Source: Asticcacaulis sp. AC460 (GTDB lineage: Bacteria > Pseudomonadota > Alphaproteobacteria > Caulobacterales > Caulobacteraceae). Taken from it: DNA of 64,000 nt. Shown piece by piece: positions 1 through 9,580 of this stretch; position 1 is the first letter of the stretch, and every line of letters begins with the position of its first letter. The stretch is taken from NCBI RefSeq assembly GCF_000495795.1, contig NZ_AWGD01000025.1, positions 1-64,000 on the forward strand, read 5' to 3'. The notes beneath the pieces are model-generated. The model was not told where the DNA came from. It saw nothing but the letters and a program-made list of their open reading frames with translations, and did no database searches. A program made the translations under genes and the position numbers.

Positions 1-1
1 C

Positions 2-193
2 CTGCTGGCCCGCGCCGCCCGCGCCCGAGCCACGCTGGACGGCCGCGACTACGTGCTGCCGGACGACATCAAGGCGCTGTACCGGCCGTGCATGCGTCAC
101 CGTGTCCTGCTGTCGCCCTCGGCCGAAATCGAGGGCCAGACGGTCGATAACGTCCTCCAGGGCCTGCTCGAGAAGATCGAGATTCCGCGGTAA
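2..193 (+). CDS. MoxR-family AAA+ ATPase, C-terminal fragment
   Basis: The window opens inside this gene; 63 codons and a TAA stop remain. The visible tail holds a phrase typical of the MoxR lid domain: a DDI, then a RHR followed by LSPSAEIEG, ending in a short helix and IPR. MoxR ATPases act as chaperones that insert cofactors or remodel VWA-containing partners. The stop overlaps the next start by one base (TAATG), and the next gene is a DUF58 protein, the standard partner of MoxR, so co-translation is likely. The ATPase motifs lie outside the window, so the call rests on the tail and the neighbour. Confidence 0.85.
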   Translation: MLARAARARATLDGRDYVLPDDIKALYRPCMRHRVLLSPSAEIEGQTVDNVLQGLLEKIEIPR

Positions 194-1512
194 TGTCCTT
201 CTATCCCACTCCGCGACTGCTGGCGTTGCTGGCCCTGGGCGTTCCGATCGCCATAGGGGTGGGCATGTATGCGCCACACGTCTGGATGTGGACGCCGCTG
301 GTCATGGCGCTGCTGTTCGTCCTGGCGGTGCTGGACGGGGTGTTCGCGCCGGTCGCGCAGGCGTTAGGCTTCCATCTGGTATTGCCCAAGTCGCTGGGGG
401 TGGGGCGTCCGTATGAGGTGCCGTTCGTGGCGCGGTTTTCCGCCTGGCGCCTTCCGGGGCGCCTGGAACTGCGCCTGGGCCTGAACCGTCTGCTGGCGGG
501 CTCAACCTATGACCGCAAGCTGGACAAGCATGATGACAAGGGTTTTCACGGTACGCTGACGCTCAAGGCCGCCGCGCGCGGGCCCGGCGAGATCGATGCC
601 GCCTATCTGCGCTGGACGGGTTTCCTGGGGCTGGTCTATGTCCAGAAGAAGGTTGCCCTGGATGCCCGAGTCACCATTACGCCCGACCTCAAGGGCGTCG
701 AGCGCGACGCGTCGGACCTGTTCTCGCTGGACAATATCTATGGCGTGCGGGTCCAGAACCAGCTTCACAATGGTTCGGAATACCATGCCCTGCGCGAATA
801 CGACGCGTCACAGGACCATCGCCGCATCGACTGGCGGTCGTCGGCGCGCCATCTGAAACTGCTGTCGCGCGAATTCCAGGCCGAACGCAATCACCATATC
901 GTCCTGGCCTACGACACCGGCCGGCTGATGGGCGAGCCCCTGGCGGGTCTGAAGCGGCTGGACCGGGCCATCTATGCCGGCCTGCTGCTGGGCTATTGCG
1001 CGCTGAAGATCGGCGACAATATCCGCACCTTCGCCTTCGCCTCCAAGCCCTATCACGCGGCGCCGATGATGTCGGGCACCCAGGCCTTCGAGGCCCTGAA
1101 ACATCAGCTGTCCGGGCTCGACGATTCCGAGGAGGAGTCCAACCATACCCTGGCCCTGGCGGATCTGAACGCCAAGGTCGGACGGCGGTCGCTGATCATC
1201 CTGTTCACCGACTTTATCGACGAAGTTTCCGCCGACCTGATGCTGGAAAGCCTGAACCGGCTCAGCAAGAAGCACCTGGTCCTGTTCGTTGCCTTCAAGG
1301 ATGAGGTGGTCGACAACCTGATGGAGACCGTGCCGTCCCAGCCCGAGGACGTCACGCGCGCGGTCTTCGCCCGCCGCCTGGCGATGCAGCGCGAACGCGT
1401 CTTTTCCATCCTGCGCCGCCAGGGCGTCGAGGTCCTCGAAGCACCAACCGAGGACATGGCGACCGCCATCGTGACCAAATACCTGGCGCTGAAACGCGCC
1501 GACCGGTTGTAG
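193..1512 (+). CDS. DUF58 domain-containing protein
   Basis: A 439-residue protein. Two hydrophobic helices lie near residues 8-26 and 33-52, followed by a beta-rich region. The DUF58 signature is visible as REYDASQDHRRIDWRSSAR near residues 201-219. The C-terminal 200 residues resemble a VWA-like fold (VLAYDTG near 237, then LIILFTDFIDE). DUF58 proteins are membrane-anchored partners of MoxR ATPases, and their biochemical role is not settled. The start overlaps the MoxR stop. No VWA metal-site motif of the full DxSxS type is evident (DTG instead), as is common in this family. Confidence 0.9.
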   Translation: MSFYPTPRLLALLALGVPIAIGVGMYAPHVWMWTPLVMALLFVLAVLDGVFAPVAQALGFHLVLPKSLGVGRPYEVPFVARFSAWRLPGRLELRLGLNRLLAGSTYDRKLDKHDDKGFHGTLTLKAAARGPGEIDAAYLRWTGFLGLVYVQKKVALDARVTITPDLKGVERDASDLFSLDNIYGVRVQNQLHNGSEYHALREYDASQDHRRIDWRSSARHLKLLSREFQAERNHHIVLAYDTGRLMGEPLAGLKRLDRAIYAGLLLGYCALKIGDNIRTFAFASKPYHAAPMMSGTQAFEALKHQLSGLDDSEEESNHTLALADLNAKVGRRSLIILFTDFIDEVSADLMLESLNRLSKKHLVLFVAFKDEVVDNLMETVPSQPEDVTRAVFARRLAMQRERVFSILRRQGVEVLEAPTEDMATAIVTKYLALKRADRL

Positions 1513-1528
1513 GGGAGGGAGTTCCACC

Positions 1529-2548
1529 ATGGCTGAAAACCCGGATCGCAATGCCCCGAAGCCCGCGCTGCAGCTGAAAAGCCAGAAGTTCCGCGAGGCG
1601 CGCCAGGGTGACTGGCGGCTGCTCAATGCCCAGCTCGAAAAGGCTGAGCGCGATGGACTTAAGAGTTTCTCCATCGATGAGCTGCTGAACCTGCCTGTGC
1701 TGTACCGCTCGGCCATGTCGTCGCTGTCGATGGCCCAGTCGATCTCGCTGGACCGCAACCTGATCACCTATCTGCAGACCCTGTGCGCCCGCGCCTATGT
1801 CAATATCTATGGCCCGCAGACCCGTCTGAAAGAGGTCCTGGCAGGCTTCTTCGTCCGCGCCTGGCCACGCAGCTTTCGTTCCCTTGGGCTGGAACTGATC
1901 CTGGCCTTCGTGCTGTTTTTCGGCGGCGCCGTTCTGGGCTGGCTCCTGTGCGCCCAGGATCCGACCTGGTACGGCTTCTTCATGCCGGGCGAATACCGCT
2001 CGGTCGACAGTTCGGTTGCCGAACTGAAGGAAACCCTCGGGGGTAATACCGAAGACCAGGCCTTGTCGCCGTTTGCGGTCTTCCTGATGGGGCACAACAC
2101 CCAGGTGGCCATCATGGCCTTTGCTTTCGGCATCATGTTCGGCCTGCCGAGCGTCGCCCTGCTGATCCTCAACGGCATCCCCCTGGGGGCCATGCTGTGG
2201 CTGTTCCATTCCAAGGGACTTGGCCTGGAATTTGCCGCCTGGCTCAGCATCCACGGCACCACGGAATTGTTCGCCATCATCATCGCGGGGGCGTGCGGGC
2301 TGCATATCGGCCGCCGCCTGATCTTCCCGGGGGACCAACCGCGCAGGGATTCGCTGATGGACGCCGGCCGGCTGACCGGGACGGTGATGATCGGCGTCGC
2401 CGCCATGCTGACGGTCGCTGGTTGCCTGGAAGGTTTCGGCCGTCAGCTGATCACGGAAAGCTGGATCCGGTTCGCTATCGGGGGCGCCATGCTGACCCTG
2501 TGGCTGAGCTATTTCTTCTTCGTCGGGCGGGAGCGCAAGCATGGCTAA
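1529..2548 (+). CDS. SpoIIM-like integral membrane protein
   Basis: A 339-residue protein with a soluble N-terminal region of about 115 residues and then roughly six membrane segments. The second half carries the family mark HGTTE at residues 242-246, preceded by a long hydrophobic pair. SpoIIM-type (DUF95) proteins outside sporulating bacteria often sit with MoxR, DUF58 and RDD genes, as here, so a role in a MoxR-dependent membrane complex is inferred. A GGGAGGGAG ribosome-binding site lies just before the ATG. The stop lies inside the start of the next gene (8-base overlap), so the two are probably translationally coupled. Nothing points to sporulation. Confidence 0.85.
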   Translation: MAENPDRNAPKPALQLKSQKFREARQGDWRLLNAQLEKAERDGLKSFSIDELLNLPVLYRSAMSSLSMAQSISLDRNLITYLQTLCARAYVNIYGPQTRLKEVLAGFFVRAWPRSFRSLGLELILAFVLFFGGAVLGWLLCAQDPTWYGFFMPGEYRSVDSSVAELKETLGGNTEDQALSPFAVFLMGHNTQVAIMAFAFGIMFGLPSVALLILNGIPLGAMLWLFHSKGLGLEFAAWLSIHGTTELFAIIIAGACGLHIGRRLIFPGDQPRRDSLMDAGRLTGTVMIGVAAMLTVAGCLEGFGRQLITESWIRFAIGGAMLTLWLSYFFFVGRERKHG

Positions 2549-3467
2549 GCCGGCTAAACGCGACCTGATGAGCGACGCGCCCTATGGCGAATACGGTCGC
2601 ACGGCGACGATGATCGCCACGCCGGAAGGTGTCATCCTGCCGTTCATCAACGCCTCGTTCGGCGAGCGCCTGGGGGCGCTGATGATCGACTTTCTGATCA
2701 TGGCGGCGATTCCGATCGTCGTGTTGATCGTTTGGGTCATTCTGCCGCTGGAGCATTTCAGCGATGATCACAAGGCGGCGTCTTCGATCCTGCAGGTCGT
2801 GTCGCTGGCCGCGTGGTTCTTTGCGCGCTCGGGCTATTTCATGTTCTTCGAAATGGGCCCCAAGGCGGCGACACCCGGTAAGCGCGCCCTGAAGCTGCGC
2901 GTAGTCGCCCATGACGGCGGGCGCCTGACGCCGGCAGCGGTCTTCACCCGAAATGCGCTGCGCGAAGTCGAGCTGTATATCCCGTTGGGGGTGATCTTGC
3001 AAACCTCGGCCGGCATGGGGAATTCCTGGGTCAGTCTGGCGGCCCTGCTGTGGGCGCTGGCCCTGGTCCTGCTTCCGTTGTTCAATAAACAGCATGCCCG
3101 GCTCGGCGATTTTCTGGCCGGGACGCGTGTCATCCACATCCCCAAGGCGTCCCTGAGTTACGATCTGGCCGATCTGGACGGTGACGCCCATCTGGGCCTG
3201 ACCTTCACCCCGGATCAATTGGCCTATGGCGAGATGGAACTGCAGGTGCTGGAGCAAGTCCTGCGCGAACGCAAGCCGGCGGTGATGCGCGCCGTCGCCG
3301 ACAAGATCAAGGCGCGGATCAACTGGCAGGCGCCGAAGAATTCCGCCGACATGCCTTCGGACGAGGCCTTCCTGCGCGCCTATTACGGTGCGTTGCGGGC
3401 GTGGCTGGAAGGCAAGATGCTGATGGGCAAGCGCCGCAAGGACAAGCACGACGCGGCGCTGACCTGA
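2541..3467 (+). CDS. RDD family membrane protein
   Basis: A 308-residue protein. The RDD domain spans about residues 35-200. The conserved Arg and Asp are seen in GERLGALMID (41-50), and the second conserved block GPKAATPGKRALKLR lies at 106-120 between hydrophobic segments. The C-terminal 100 residues are soluble and charged. RDD proteins are small membrane proteins, some with ion-transport roles; no substrate can be read from the sequence. It is the last gene of the MoxR-DUF58-SpoIIM-RDD run and overlaps the previous stop by 8 bases. It converges on the next gene with 14 bases between the stops. Confidence 0.88.
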   Translation: MAKPAKRDLMSDAPYGEYGRTATMIATPEGVILPFINASFGERLGALMIDFLIMAAIPIVVLIVWVILPLEHFSDDHKAASSILQVVSLAAWFFARSGYFMFFEMGPKAATPGKRALKLRVVAHDGGRLTPAAVFTRNALREVELYIPLGVILQTSAGMGNSWVSLAALLWALALVLLPLFNKQHARLGDFLAGTRVIHIPKASLSYDLADLDGDAHLGLTFTPDQLAYGEMELQVLEQVLRERKPAVMRAVADKIKARINWQAPKNSADMPSDEAFLRAYYGALRAWLEGKMLMGKRRKDKHDAALT

Positions 3468-3469
3468 AC

Positions 3470-3483
3470 AGGCCTTCGGGCCT
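3470..3483. terminator. Short hairpin between convergent genes
   Basis: AGGCC and GGCCT form a perfect 5-bp stem closed by a TTCG tetraloop. It lies directly between the RDD stop and the convergent stop at 3482. TTCG loops stabilise RNA hairpins on the plus strand. There is no long T run, so it is a modest terminator candidate. Confidence 0.45.
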
Positions 3484-4153
3484 ATTCGAAAACGGAGGCT
3501 GCCTGGCTGGCACTCTGCTTGCCGGGGACCTGGCGCAGGCAGACATAGATCGCGGCGACGAAGATGTTGGTCAGGACGTCGCCGACAGCCTCGAAGACGA
3601 TATTTATGGTCTGCAGGACCGACATGAATTTGCCTTCCTGCAATTCGCCGGGCTCAATCCCTGAGCCGAGCGCCGCCACGCCGACTCCGCGTTCGGCGAC
3701 ATAGATCGGTACGGAGACGCAACTGGCCAGGGCCCAGATGATGCCCGGGACGATCAGCAGAATCATACCGCCCAGGATCATCAGGTTGACCAGGATAGCG
3801 ATGATGAACAGGGGAATGATGTTGCTTACGGCATTACCAATGGCGGCGCCGATATCGGCGCGCTTGTTCACCGACCGCAATATGGCGACCTCGGTGACCA
3901 TGGACAGGTTGATCAGTTTAAGCAGCCAGATGATGACGCTGCCGCCGGCCAACCAGGCCCACTCCAGCGGTTGCGCTGCCTGGACGTGATTGGTCCAGTC
4001 GTAAATGCCGAAACCGATCTGGTAGACCAGGCCATAGCTGATGGCGACGGCCGGTAGAACTACCCCGATCAGGCCCAGCGCGAAGAACAGCGCGAAATTT
4101 TTGCCCAGCAGGTCGAAGAAGCGTGAAAACGGTGCCCCGAAATCCAGGCGCAT
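3482..4153 (-). CDS. Multi-pass membrane protein of unknown function
   Basis: A 223-residue protein with about five hydrophobic segments (near 22-44, 65-85, 110-140, 145-160 and the C-terminus). It is rich in Gly, Ile and Val and has no catalytic motif I recognise. The frame stays open upstream to 4315, but the ATG at 4153 is preceded by AGGGGGA at good spacing, and the extra upstream residues are unlike a membrane protein, so I take 4153. It lies alone on the minus strand, between the MoxR-type operon and ugd. The fold resembles the glycerophosphodiester-phosphodiesterase-associated or DUF975-like membrane families only in general character; function is unassigned. Confidence 0.75.
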   Translation of the reverse strand: MRLDFGAPFSRFFDLLGKNFALFFALGLIGVVLPAVAISYGLVYQIGFGIYDWTNHVQAAQPLEWAWLAGGSVIIWLLKLINLSMVTEVAILRSVNKRADIGAAIGNAVSNIIPLFIIAILVNLMILGGMILLIVPGIIWALASCVSVPIYVAERGVGVAALGSGIEPGELQEGKFMSVLQTINIVFEAVGDVLTNIFVAAIYVCLRQVPGKQSASQAASVFE

Positions 4154-4326
4154 GGCGGTCCCCCTAAATGATCGTCCATTGTTGAGGGTAAGCCGGTCCA
4201 CGGATTTTGCCAAGCGGCAATCGGCCGCGCCAAAAACCGCAACTCGTGGGATTTTTCGCTTGCCTTTGCAATGGTTTTTGCCTTGGGTGTCGCAGTTGCG
4301 AAAGATGGCTTGCAAGGTTCGATGCG

Positions 4327-5649
4327 ATGAAGATTACGATGATTGGTTCGGGGTATGTGGGCCTGGTTTCGGGTGTCTGCCTGGCCGAATATGGTCACGA
4401 TATCGTCTGCATGGACAAGGATGTCGCCAAGATCGAAGGCCTGCGCAATGGCAAGATGCCTATCTTTGAACCGGGCCTGGAAGAAATGGTCCGCGACAAC
4501 GTCAAGGCCGGCCGTCTGCGCTTTTCGACCGACATGGCGGACTGCGTGCCCGAGTCCGAAGTGGTCTTCATCGGCGTCGGCACCCCGACCAATAAGGAAA
4601 CCGGCCACGCCGACCTGAAATATGTCTACGCTGTGGCCGAGGAAATCGCCCGCCACGTCAAGGACTTCACCGTCGTGGTCACCAAGTCGACCGTGCCCGT
4701 CGGCACCGGCGACGAGGTCGAGCGGATCATCGCCCGGACCAATCCGAAGGCCGATGTCGCGGTGGTGTCCAATCCGGAATTCCTTCGCGAAGGCGCGGCG
4801 ATCAAGGATTTCATGATCCCCAACCGCATCGTCGTCGGTATCGAGGATCAGCGCGCCCGTCCGGTAATGACCGAGGTCTATCGCCCGCTGTTCATCAACC
4901 AGGCCCCGTTGATGATCACCACGCGCCGCACCTCGGAACTGATCAAGTACGCGGCCAACGCCTTCCTGGCCCTTAAGATCACCTATATCAACGAGATGGC
5001 CGACCTGTGCGAGGCCGTCGGTGCCAATGTTCAGGAAGTCGCCCGTGGTATCGGGCTCGATAACCGTATCGGCACCAAGTTCCTGCACGCCGGTCCGGGC
5101 TATGGCGGGTCGTGCTTCCCCAAGGACACCCTGGCCCTGGTCAAGACCGCCCAGGACTTCAACGCGCCGACGCAACTGGTCGAGGCGACCGTCGCTGTCA
5201 ACGAAAGCCGCAAGGCCAAGATGGCGCAAAAGGTGATCAAGGCGGCCGGCGGGTCGGTCGCCGGCAAGACCATCGCCGTGCTGGGACTGACCTTCAAGCC
5301 CGAGACCGATGACATGCGGGACTCACCGGCCATCGTGATCATCGAGGAACTGGTCAAGGCCGGCGCCACCATTCGCGGCTATGACCCCGAAGGTATGGAA
5401 AATGCCCGCCTGGTCCTGCCGCCGATCAGCTATTGCGACGGCCCCTACCAGGCCGCCGAAGGCGCCGATGCCGTGGTCATCGTGACCGAATGGAACGAAT
5501 TCCGCGCTCTGGATCTGAAGCGCATCAAGGCCGCGGTCAAGGCGCCGCTGCTGGTCGATTTGCGCAATATTTACCGCAAGGACGAAGTCGCGCGCCATGG
5601 CTTCCGCTATGTCTGCGTCGGCCGTCCGGGCGAGGAAATTACCGCCTGA
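4327..5649 (+). CDS. ugd: UDP-glucose 6-dehydrogenase
   Basis: A 440-residue enzyme that oxidises UDP-glucose to UDP-glucuronate with two NAD+. The Rossmann motif GSGYVG is at residues 7-12. The catalytic cysteine is C263 in GYGGSCFPKD, and the C-terminal UDP-binding domain includes GLTFKPETDDMRDSPA. The length is normal for the family. The frame is open upstream to 4207, but the conserved N-terminus MKITMIGSG fixes the start at 4327. UDP-glucuronate is a common precursor for acidic exopolysaccharide, which fits the glycan locus 20 kb away, although the gene stands apart from it. Confidence 0.95.
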   Translation: MKITMIGSGYVGLVSGVCLAEYGHDIVCMDKDVAKIEGLRNGKMPIFEPGLEEMVRDNVKAGRLRFSTDMADCVPESEVVFIGVGTPTNKETGHADLKYVYAVAEEIARHVKDFTVVVTKSTVPVGTGDEVERIIARTNPKADVAVVSNPEFLREGAAIKDFMIPNRIVVGIEDQRARPVMTEVYRPLFINQAPLMITTRRTSELIKYAANAFLALKITYINEMADLCEAVGANVQEVARGIGLDNRIGTKFLHAGPGYGGSCFPKDTLALVKTAQDFNAPTQLVEATVAVNESRKAKMAQKVIKAAGGSVAGKTIAVLGLTFKPETDDMRDSPAIVIIEELVKAGATIRGYDPEGMENARLVLPPISYCDGPYQAAEGADAVVIVTEWNEFRALDLKRIKAAVKAPLLVDLRNIYRKDEVARHGFRYVCVGRPGEEITA

Positions 5650-5658
5650 GAGCGCCCC

Positions 5659-5682
5659 TCAACCCAAAAGGTTGAATTATTA
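5659..5682 (+). terminator. Probable terminator of ugd
   Basis: TCAACC and GGTTGA form a 6-bp stem with a CAAAA loop, followed by ATTATTA. It begins ten bases after the ugd stop. The stem is short and the tract is A/T rather than pure T, so strength is uncertain. Confidence 0.45.
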
Positions 5683-5818
5683 CAGTATGTAAAGCGCCGT
5701 GAGTGATCACATTCCATATGGCGTCCTTATTTTTTTGACGGCACTTTATACGTGTCCCTTCGGGGGGATTCCGCACATTCGATAAAAACTGCGCCCTGCC
5801 GGCGCGGATAAGATAGTT

Positions 5819-7738
5819 ATGAATATCAAGGATGATGACGACGGTACATTGGACGGCTATCTGGCCGCCATCGTCGAATCGTCGGACGACGCCATCATCG
5901 GCAAGACGCTGGACGGCAACATCACCGCCTGGAACGCCGCCGCCGGGCGGTTGTTCGGTTATACGCCGGATGAGGCGATCGGCCAGCATATCAGCCTGAT
6001 CATCCCCAAAGACCGCCTGGACGAGGAATTCGTCATCATCGGCAAGGTCAAGGGTGGACAAAGAATCGAGCATTTCGAAACCATCCGTCAACGTAAGGAT
6101 GGCCGCCCCATCGATATTTCGCTGACCGTGTCGCCGATCAAGGACGCCAAGGGACGGATCGTCGGGGTCTCGAAGATTGCGCGCGACATTTCCATCGCCA
6201 AACGCGCCGAACGCCTGGCGGCGTCGCTGAACGCTATAGTCGATTCTTCGGACGACGCCATCGTCTCCAAGACCCTGGACGGCGTGATCACATCCTGGAA
6301 CCCTTCGGCGGTACGCATCCTGGGTTATTCGCCGGAAGAGGCGATCGGGCAGCATATCGGCCTGATCATTCCGCCCGATCGGATCGACGAAGAATATGCC
6401 ATCATGGGCAAGGTCAAGGCCGGCCAGAAGGTCGATCATTTCGAGACCGTGCGCCGGCATAAGGACGGCAGCTTCGTCGAACTGGCGGTGACGGTCTCGC
6501 CGTTGCTGGACGGTCAGGGGCGGGTCATGGGGGCCACAAAGGTGGCGCGGCCGATCGCCGAGACCAAGCAGACCGAGCGTGCCCTGCGTGAAAGCAACCG
6601 CCGCAAGGACGAGTTCCTGGCCAACATGTCGCATGAATTGCGCACCCCGATGAATGCCGTCATCGGTCTGGCCCACATTCTCAGTCTGTCGCAGAACCTC
6701 AATCCCAAGGAGCAGCAGTGCGTCTCGATGCTTCGGCAGAGCGGCGACAATCTGCTGGTGCTGATCAACAACCTGCTCGACTTTTCCAAGCTGGAAGCCG
6801 ACGCCCTGCAGCTTGAGACCGTCGAGTTCAACCCCGCCGACATCGTCGAACAGACCGTCATCCTGATGCAGATCAAGGCACAGGAAAAGGGTCTGCCGAT
6901 CCGCATCGGCTACGACCGCGATCTGAAGGACCGTTATTGCGGCGATCCTGTCCGGCTGCAGCAGATTCTGACCAACCTGCTGGCCAATGCCGTCAAATTC
7001 ACCGACGAGGGCCAGATCGAGATCAATGTCCGTCTCAAAAGCGAGCACCTGGCCGACAGTATCCTGGTCTTCGAAGTGAGCGATACCGGCATAGGCATTG
7101 CCGAGGACAAGGCCGACATCATCTTCGACAAGTTCACCCAGGCTGACGCGTCGACGACGCGCAAATATGGCGGATCCGGGCTGGGGCTGTCGATTTGCCA
7201 GGCGATTGCCCGCGCCATGGAGGGGACGATATCGGTGGTCAGCCGGCCCGGGATCGGCTCCACCTTCACCGTGGAACTGCCCTTCATGAACGCAAGCCGC
7301 CAGTCGCTTCTGACGCCGCGCAGCGAGGCACCAGAACGCCAGCACCGCAATGTGCTGGTGGTTGAGGACTACGAGCCCAACACGCTGGTGGCGACGACCA
7401 TGATCGAGCATCTGGGTTACAGTTTCGACGTCGCCCAGAACGGCATGGAGGCGTTGCGCAAGGCCGAACGCGGCACGTTCGACGTCATCCTGATGGACAT
7501 CCAGATGCCGGGCATGGACGGGTTCGAAAGCACACGGCTGATCCGCGATTACGAGGCCGAGCAACATATGGAGCCGACGCCGATCGTCGCCATGACCGCT
7601 CACGTGCTCGACAAGGACAAGAACCTGTGCATCGAAGCCGGCATGAACGACTTCATCCCCAAGCCGTTCGATCCGGGCCTGCTGCGCGATATCCTGGCGC
7701 GTTATGCCGGCCGCGAAAGCGCGCGGGTCAGCGCCTAG
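5819..7738 (+). CDS. Hybrid histidine kinase with two PAS domains and a receiver
   Basis: A 639-residue soluble sensor kinase with no membrane segment. PAS1 (about 10-125) and PAS2 (about 135-250) are close tandem copies; both contain SSDDAI, a TLDG turn, EAIGQHI, and a DHFET or EHFET motif. The dimerisation helix has the phospho-acceptor H272 in SHELRTPMN. The ATPase domain shows the N box (NLLANAVKF), DTGIGI and GSGLGLSI. The receiver (about 515-630) has acidic residues after VLVV and the phospho-acceptor D560 in [10 protein letters not shown]. The cytoplasmic PAS pair suggests an internal cue such as redox or light. No cognate regulator gene is adjacent; the next gene is a soluble chemoreceptor. 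Confidence 0.93.
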   Translation: MNIKDDDDGTLDGYLAAIVESSDDAIIGKTLDGNITAWNAAAGRLFGYTPDEAIGQHISLIIPKDRLDEEFVIIGKVKGGQRIEHFETIRQRKDGRPIDISLTVSPIKDAKGRIVGVSKIARDISIAKRAERLAASLNAIVDSSDDAIVSKTLDGVITSWNPSAVRILGYSPEEAIGQHIGLIIPPDRIDEEYAIMGKVKAGQKVDHFETVRRHKDGSFVELAVTVSPLLDGQGRVMGATKVARPIAETKQTERALRESNRRKDEFLANMSHELRTPMNAVIGLAHILSLSQNLNPKEQQCVSMLRQSGDNLLVLINNLLDFSKLEADALQLETVEFNPADIVEQTVILMQIKAQEKGLPIRIGYDRDLKDRYCGDPVRLQQILTNLLANAVKFTDEGQIEINVRLKSEHLADSILVFEVSDTGIGIAEDKADIIFDKFTQADASTTRKYGGSGLGLSICQAIARAMEGTISVVSRPGIGSTFTVELPFMNASRQSLLTPRSEAPERQHRNVLVVEDYEPNTLVATTMIEHLGYSFDVAQNGMEALRKAERGTFDVILMDIQMPGMDGFESTRLIRDYEAEQHMEPTPIVAMTAHVLDKDKNLCIEAGMNDFIPKPFDPGLLRDILARYAGRESARVSA

Positions 7739-7787
7739 CCTCATGTTTATCCCAAAAGTGGACGCCACTTTTGGGATAAACATGAGG
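7739..7787. repeat. Perfect 23-bp inverted repeat hairpin
   Basis: Arms 7739-7761 and 7765-7787 are exact reverse complements separated by ACG. The element starts directly after the kinase stop codon. Its inner part (ATCCCAAAAGTG / CACTTTTGGGAT) matches the right half of the 102-bp repeats at 44900 and 51812, so it is probably a reduced member of the same family. It may also terminate kinase transcription, though no T run follows. Confidence 0.8.
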
Positions 7788-7861
7788 CGTCCTGAAAAAT
7801 GATTTTACCCGATATTAAGGCCGTTCCGGGCAGTCTGATCCAAACCATAATGGGGAGACAG

Positions 7862-9283
7862 ATGAGCGAGCCTGCGCCGCGTATCGACACGCCGGAATCC
7901 CGCGTGCCCGACACCGCCGAAATCGTGGCGCGAATTTCCGCGATCGCCGGTACGCTGGGCTTGGAACTGGTGTCGGTATCCGGTGCGGTCGACGATGTCA
8001 TCGCCCGCCACAGCGTCCAGATGGAGGACCTGAACCGCCTGGCCGCAGCCGCGGCGATCGTCTCCGACCAGAACGCGCAGATCATGGCGGCCGCCCGAGC
8101 CGCCGAGGACGTCATCGATCGGTCAGCCGAGGAAACCCGCCGTCGTGTCCACGACACCACCCATGCCATGGAAACCTGGGTCAGCAGCGCCGATGGCGCC
8201 GCGACCCGGATCAGCGCCCTGTCGCAATCCATCGATTCCGTTGGCGCCATCGCCAAATCGATCGAAACCATCGCCGCCAATACCAACCTGCTGGCTCTGA
8301 ATGCCACGATCGAAGCGGCGCGGGCCGGGGATGCCGGCCGCGGCTTTGCCGTCGTCGCCCAGGAGGTCAAGGCGCTGTCCAACCAGACACGCGAGGCGTC
8401 CCAGCGTATCCAGAAGACCCTGTCGGAGCTGACCGGAGAGATCCGCAGCCTGACGCAGAGCAGCGCCGAAACCCTGGCCATGGCGCGGCGCATGGCGGGC
8501 CAAACCTCGGGCAGCGACCGGTCGGCGTCCCTGGCATCGCTGGGTGAAGCCTTCGACCGGGTGCGCGGTTCGGTGCATACGGTGACCGAAGGCGCTCAGG
8601 CCATTCACGGCCGGTCGGAAGATCTGCGCGCCGGCCTCACCCATCTGGCCGGCGATGTGAAGGCCCTGGATGGCCTGCTGCTGGACGGTGGCAAGCGGCT
8701 GGTTACTGTCGCCATGAGCGGCGAGCAGATCATGCAGGCGACCAATGCCGCGGGTGTACGTAATGGCGACAGTCCGTTTCTGGTGTCTGCGGAAGATGCC
8801 GCCGGCCGGATCGGCGCCTTGTTCGAGAAGGCGGTGGCAGATGGGGTGATTTCCCTGGCAGACCTGTTCGATGAATCCTACGCGCCGATCGCCGGTAGCG
8901 ATCCACAGCAATATATGACGCGGTTTGTCGGCCTGACCGACCGGCTGCTGCCCGATATCCAGGAAGCCATTTTGAGCTCGGACAGCCGTATCGCTTTTTG
9001 CGCGGCGGTGGATCGCAAGGGCTTCCTGCCGACGCATAACCGCAAGTTCTCGCAACCCCAGCGGCCCGGTGAGACGGAATGGAACACGGCCAACTGCCGT
9101 AACCGCCGGCTATTCAATGACCGGGTAGGCTTGCGCGCCGGCAGCAACAGCGGCGAACCTCTGGTCCAGGCCTATCGCCGCGCCATGGGCGGCGGCAAAT
9201 TCGTGATGATGAAGGACATTTCCGCGCCGATCAGCGTCCATGGCCGCCATTGGGGCGGTTTCCGGATTGGGGTTCTTGCCTGA
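7862..9283 (+). CDS. Soluble methyl-accepting chemotaxis protein
   Basis: A 473-residue chemoreceptor without membrane segments or HAMP domain. The conserved signalling tip is at about residues 135-170, including [15 protein letters not shown] and [12 protein letters not shown], which bind CheA and CheW. The last 140 residues form a separate C-terminal domain with conserved-looking [10 protein letters not shown] and [10 protein letters not shown], the likely sensory module. GGGGAGACAG before the ATG at 7862 favours that start over in-frame upstream ATGs at 7799 and 7850. It follows a soluble PAS kinase in the same orientation, 123 bases downstream, with a palindrome between, so a shared operon is possible but not shown. 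Confidence 0.9.
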   Translation: MSEPAPRIDTPESRVPDTAEIVARISAIAGTLGLELVSVSGAVDDVIARHSVQMEDLNRLAAAAAIVSDQNAQIMAAARAAEDVIDRSAEETRRRVHDTTHAMETWVSSADGAATRISALSQSIDSVGAIAKSIETIAANTNLLALNATIEAARAGDAGRGFAVVAQEVKALSNQTREASQRIQKTLSELTGEIRSLTQSSAETLAMARRMAGQTSGSDRSASLASLGEAFDRVRGSVHTVTEGAQAIHGRSEDLRAGLTHLAGDVKALDGLLLDGGKRLVTVAMSGEQIMQATNAAGVRNGDSPFLVSAEDAAGRIGALFEKAVADGVISLADLFDESYAPIAGSDPQQYMTRFVGLTDRLLPDIQEAILSSDSRIAFCAAVDRKGFLPTHNRKFSQPQRPGETEWNTANCRNRRLFNDRVGLRAGSNSGEPLVQAYRRAMGGGKFVMMKDISAPISVHGRHWGGFRIGVLA

Positions 9284-9295
9284 ACCTATGTGCGC

Positions 9296-9552
9296 CCGCG
9301 CTTACGAAAAGTGGCGGAACCACGGATAAGGCACGGATGCCCGGCCTTCGGCCGGGACACGGATCAACACGGATTTCATGAAGGTTGAACCGGTCGCGCG
9401 AAACCACATGAAATGACCATGGCGCAAAATGCCGTCCAAAAATCGAGTGGAATATCGCACAACAGAAAGAGCCCCCTGAAATCCGTGCCTTTATCCGTGT
9501 CCGCGAAGCGGCATCCGTGACTTTTCCGGGGTTCCAATTTAGGTAAGCGCGG
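9296..9552. repeat. MITE-like element with CACGGAT inverted repeats
   Basis: This 257-bp gap between the chemoreceptor and lacI-type genes has 10-bp terminal inverted repeats (CCGCGCTTAC at 9296, GTAAGCGCGG at 9543). Inside each end are several CACGGAT copies: CACGGATAAGGCACGGATGCC and ACACGGATTTCA on the left, with reverse-complement counterparts on the right. A GC-rich hairpin (CCGGCCTTCGGCCGG) sits at about 9341. It has no coding capacity, and the ends suggest a non-autonomous mobile element; no target duplication was confirmed. Confidence 0.6.
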
Positions 9553-9580
9553 CCATTCTTACGGCTGAAAGCAGACCACC

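Noticed and set aside
1352-2542. 396-residue minus-strand frame over the SpoIIM-like gene
   Set aside because: Shadow frame; the plus-strand protein has coherent membrane segments and operon overlaps.
1529-2548. Sporulation gene
   Set aside because: SpoIIM-like proteins of this type are widespread in non-sporulating bacteria beside MoxR and DUF58 genes, as here.
5639-7783. 714-residue open frame on the minus strand across the histidine kinase gene
   Set aside because: It is the antisense of a clear PAS-kinase-receiver gene; its composition (Asp, His, Gln, Gly-rich) is the usual shadow of high-GC coding DNA.
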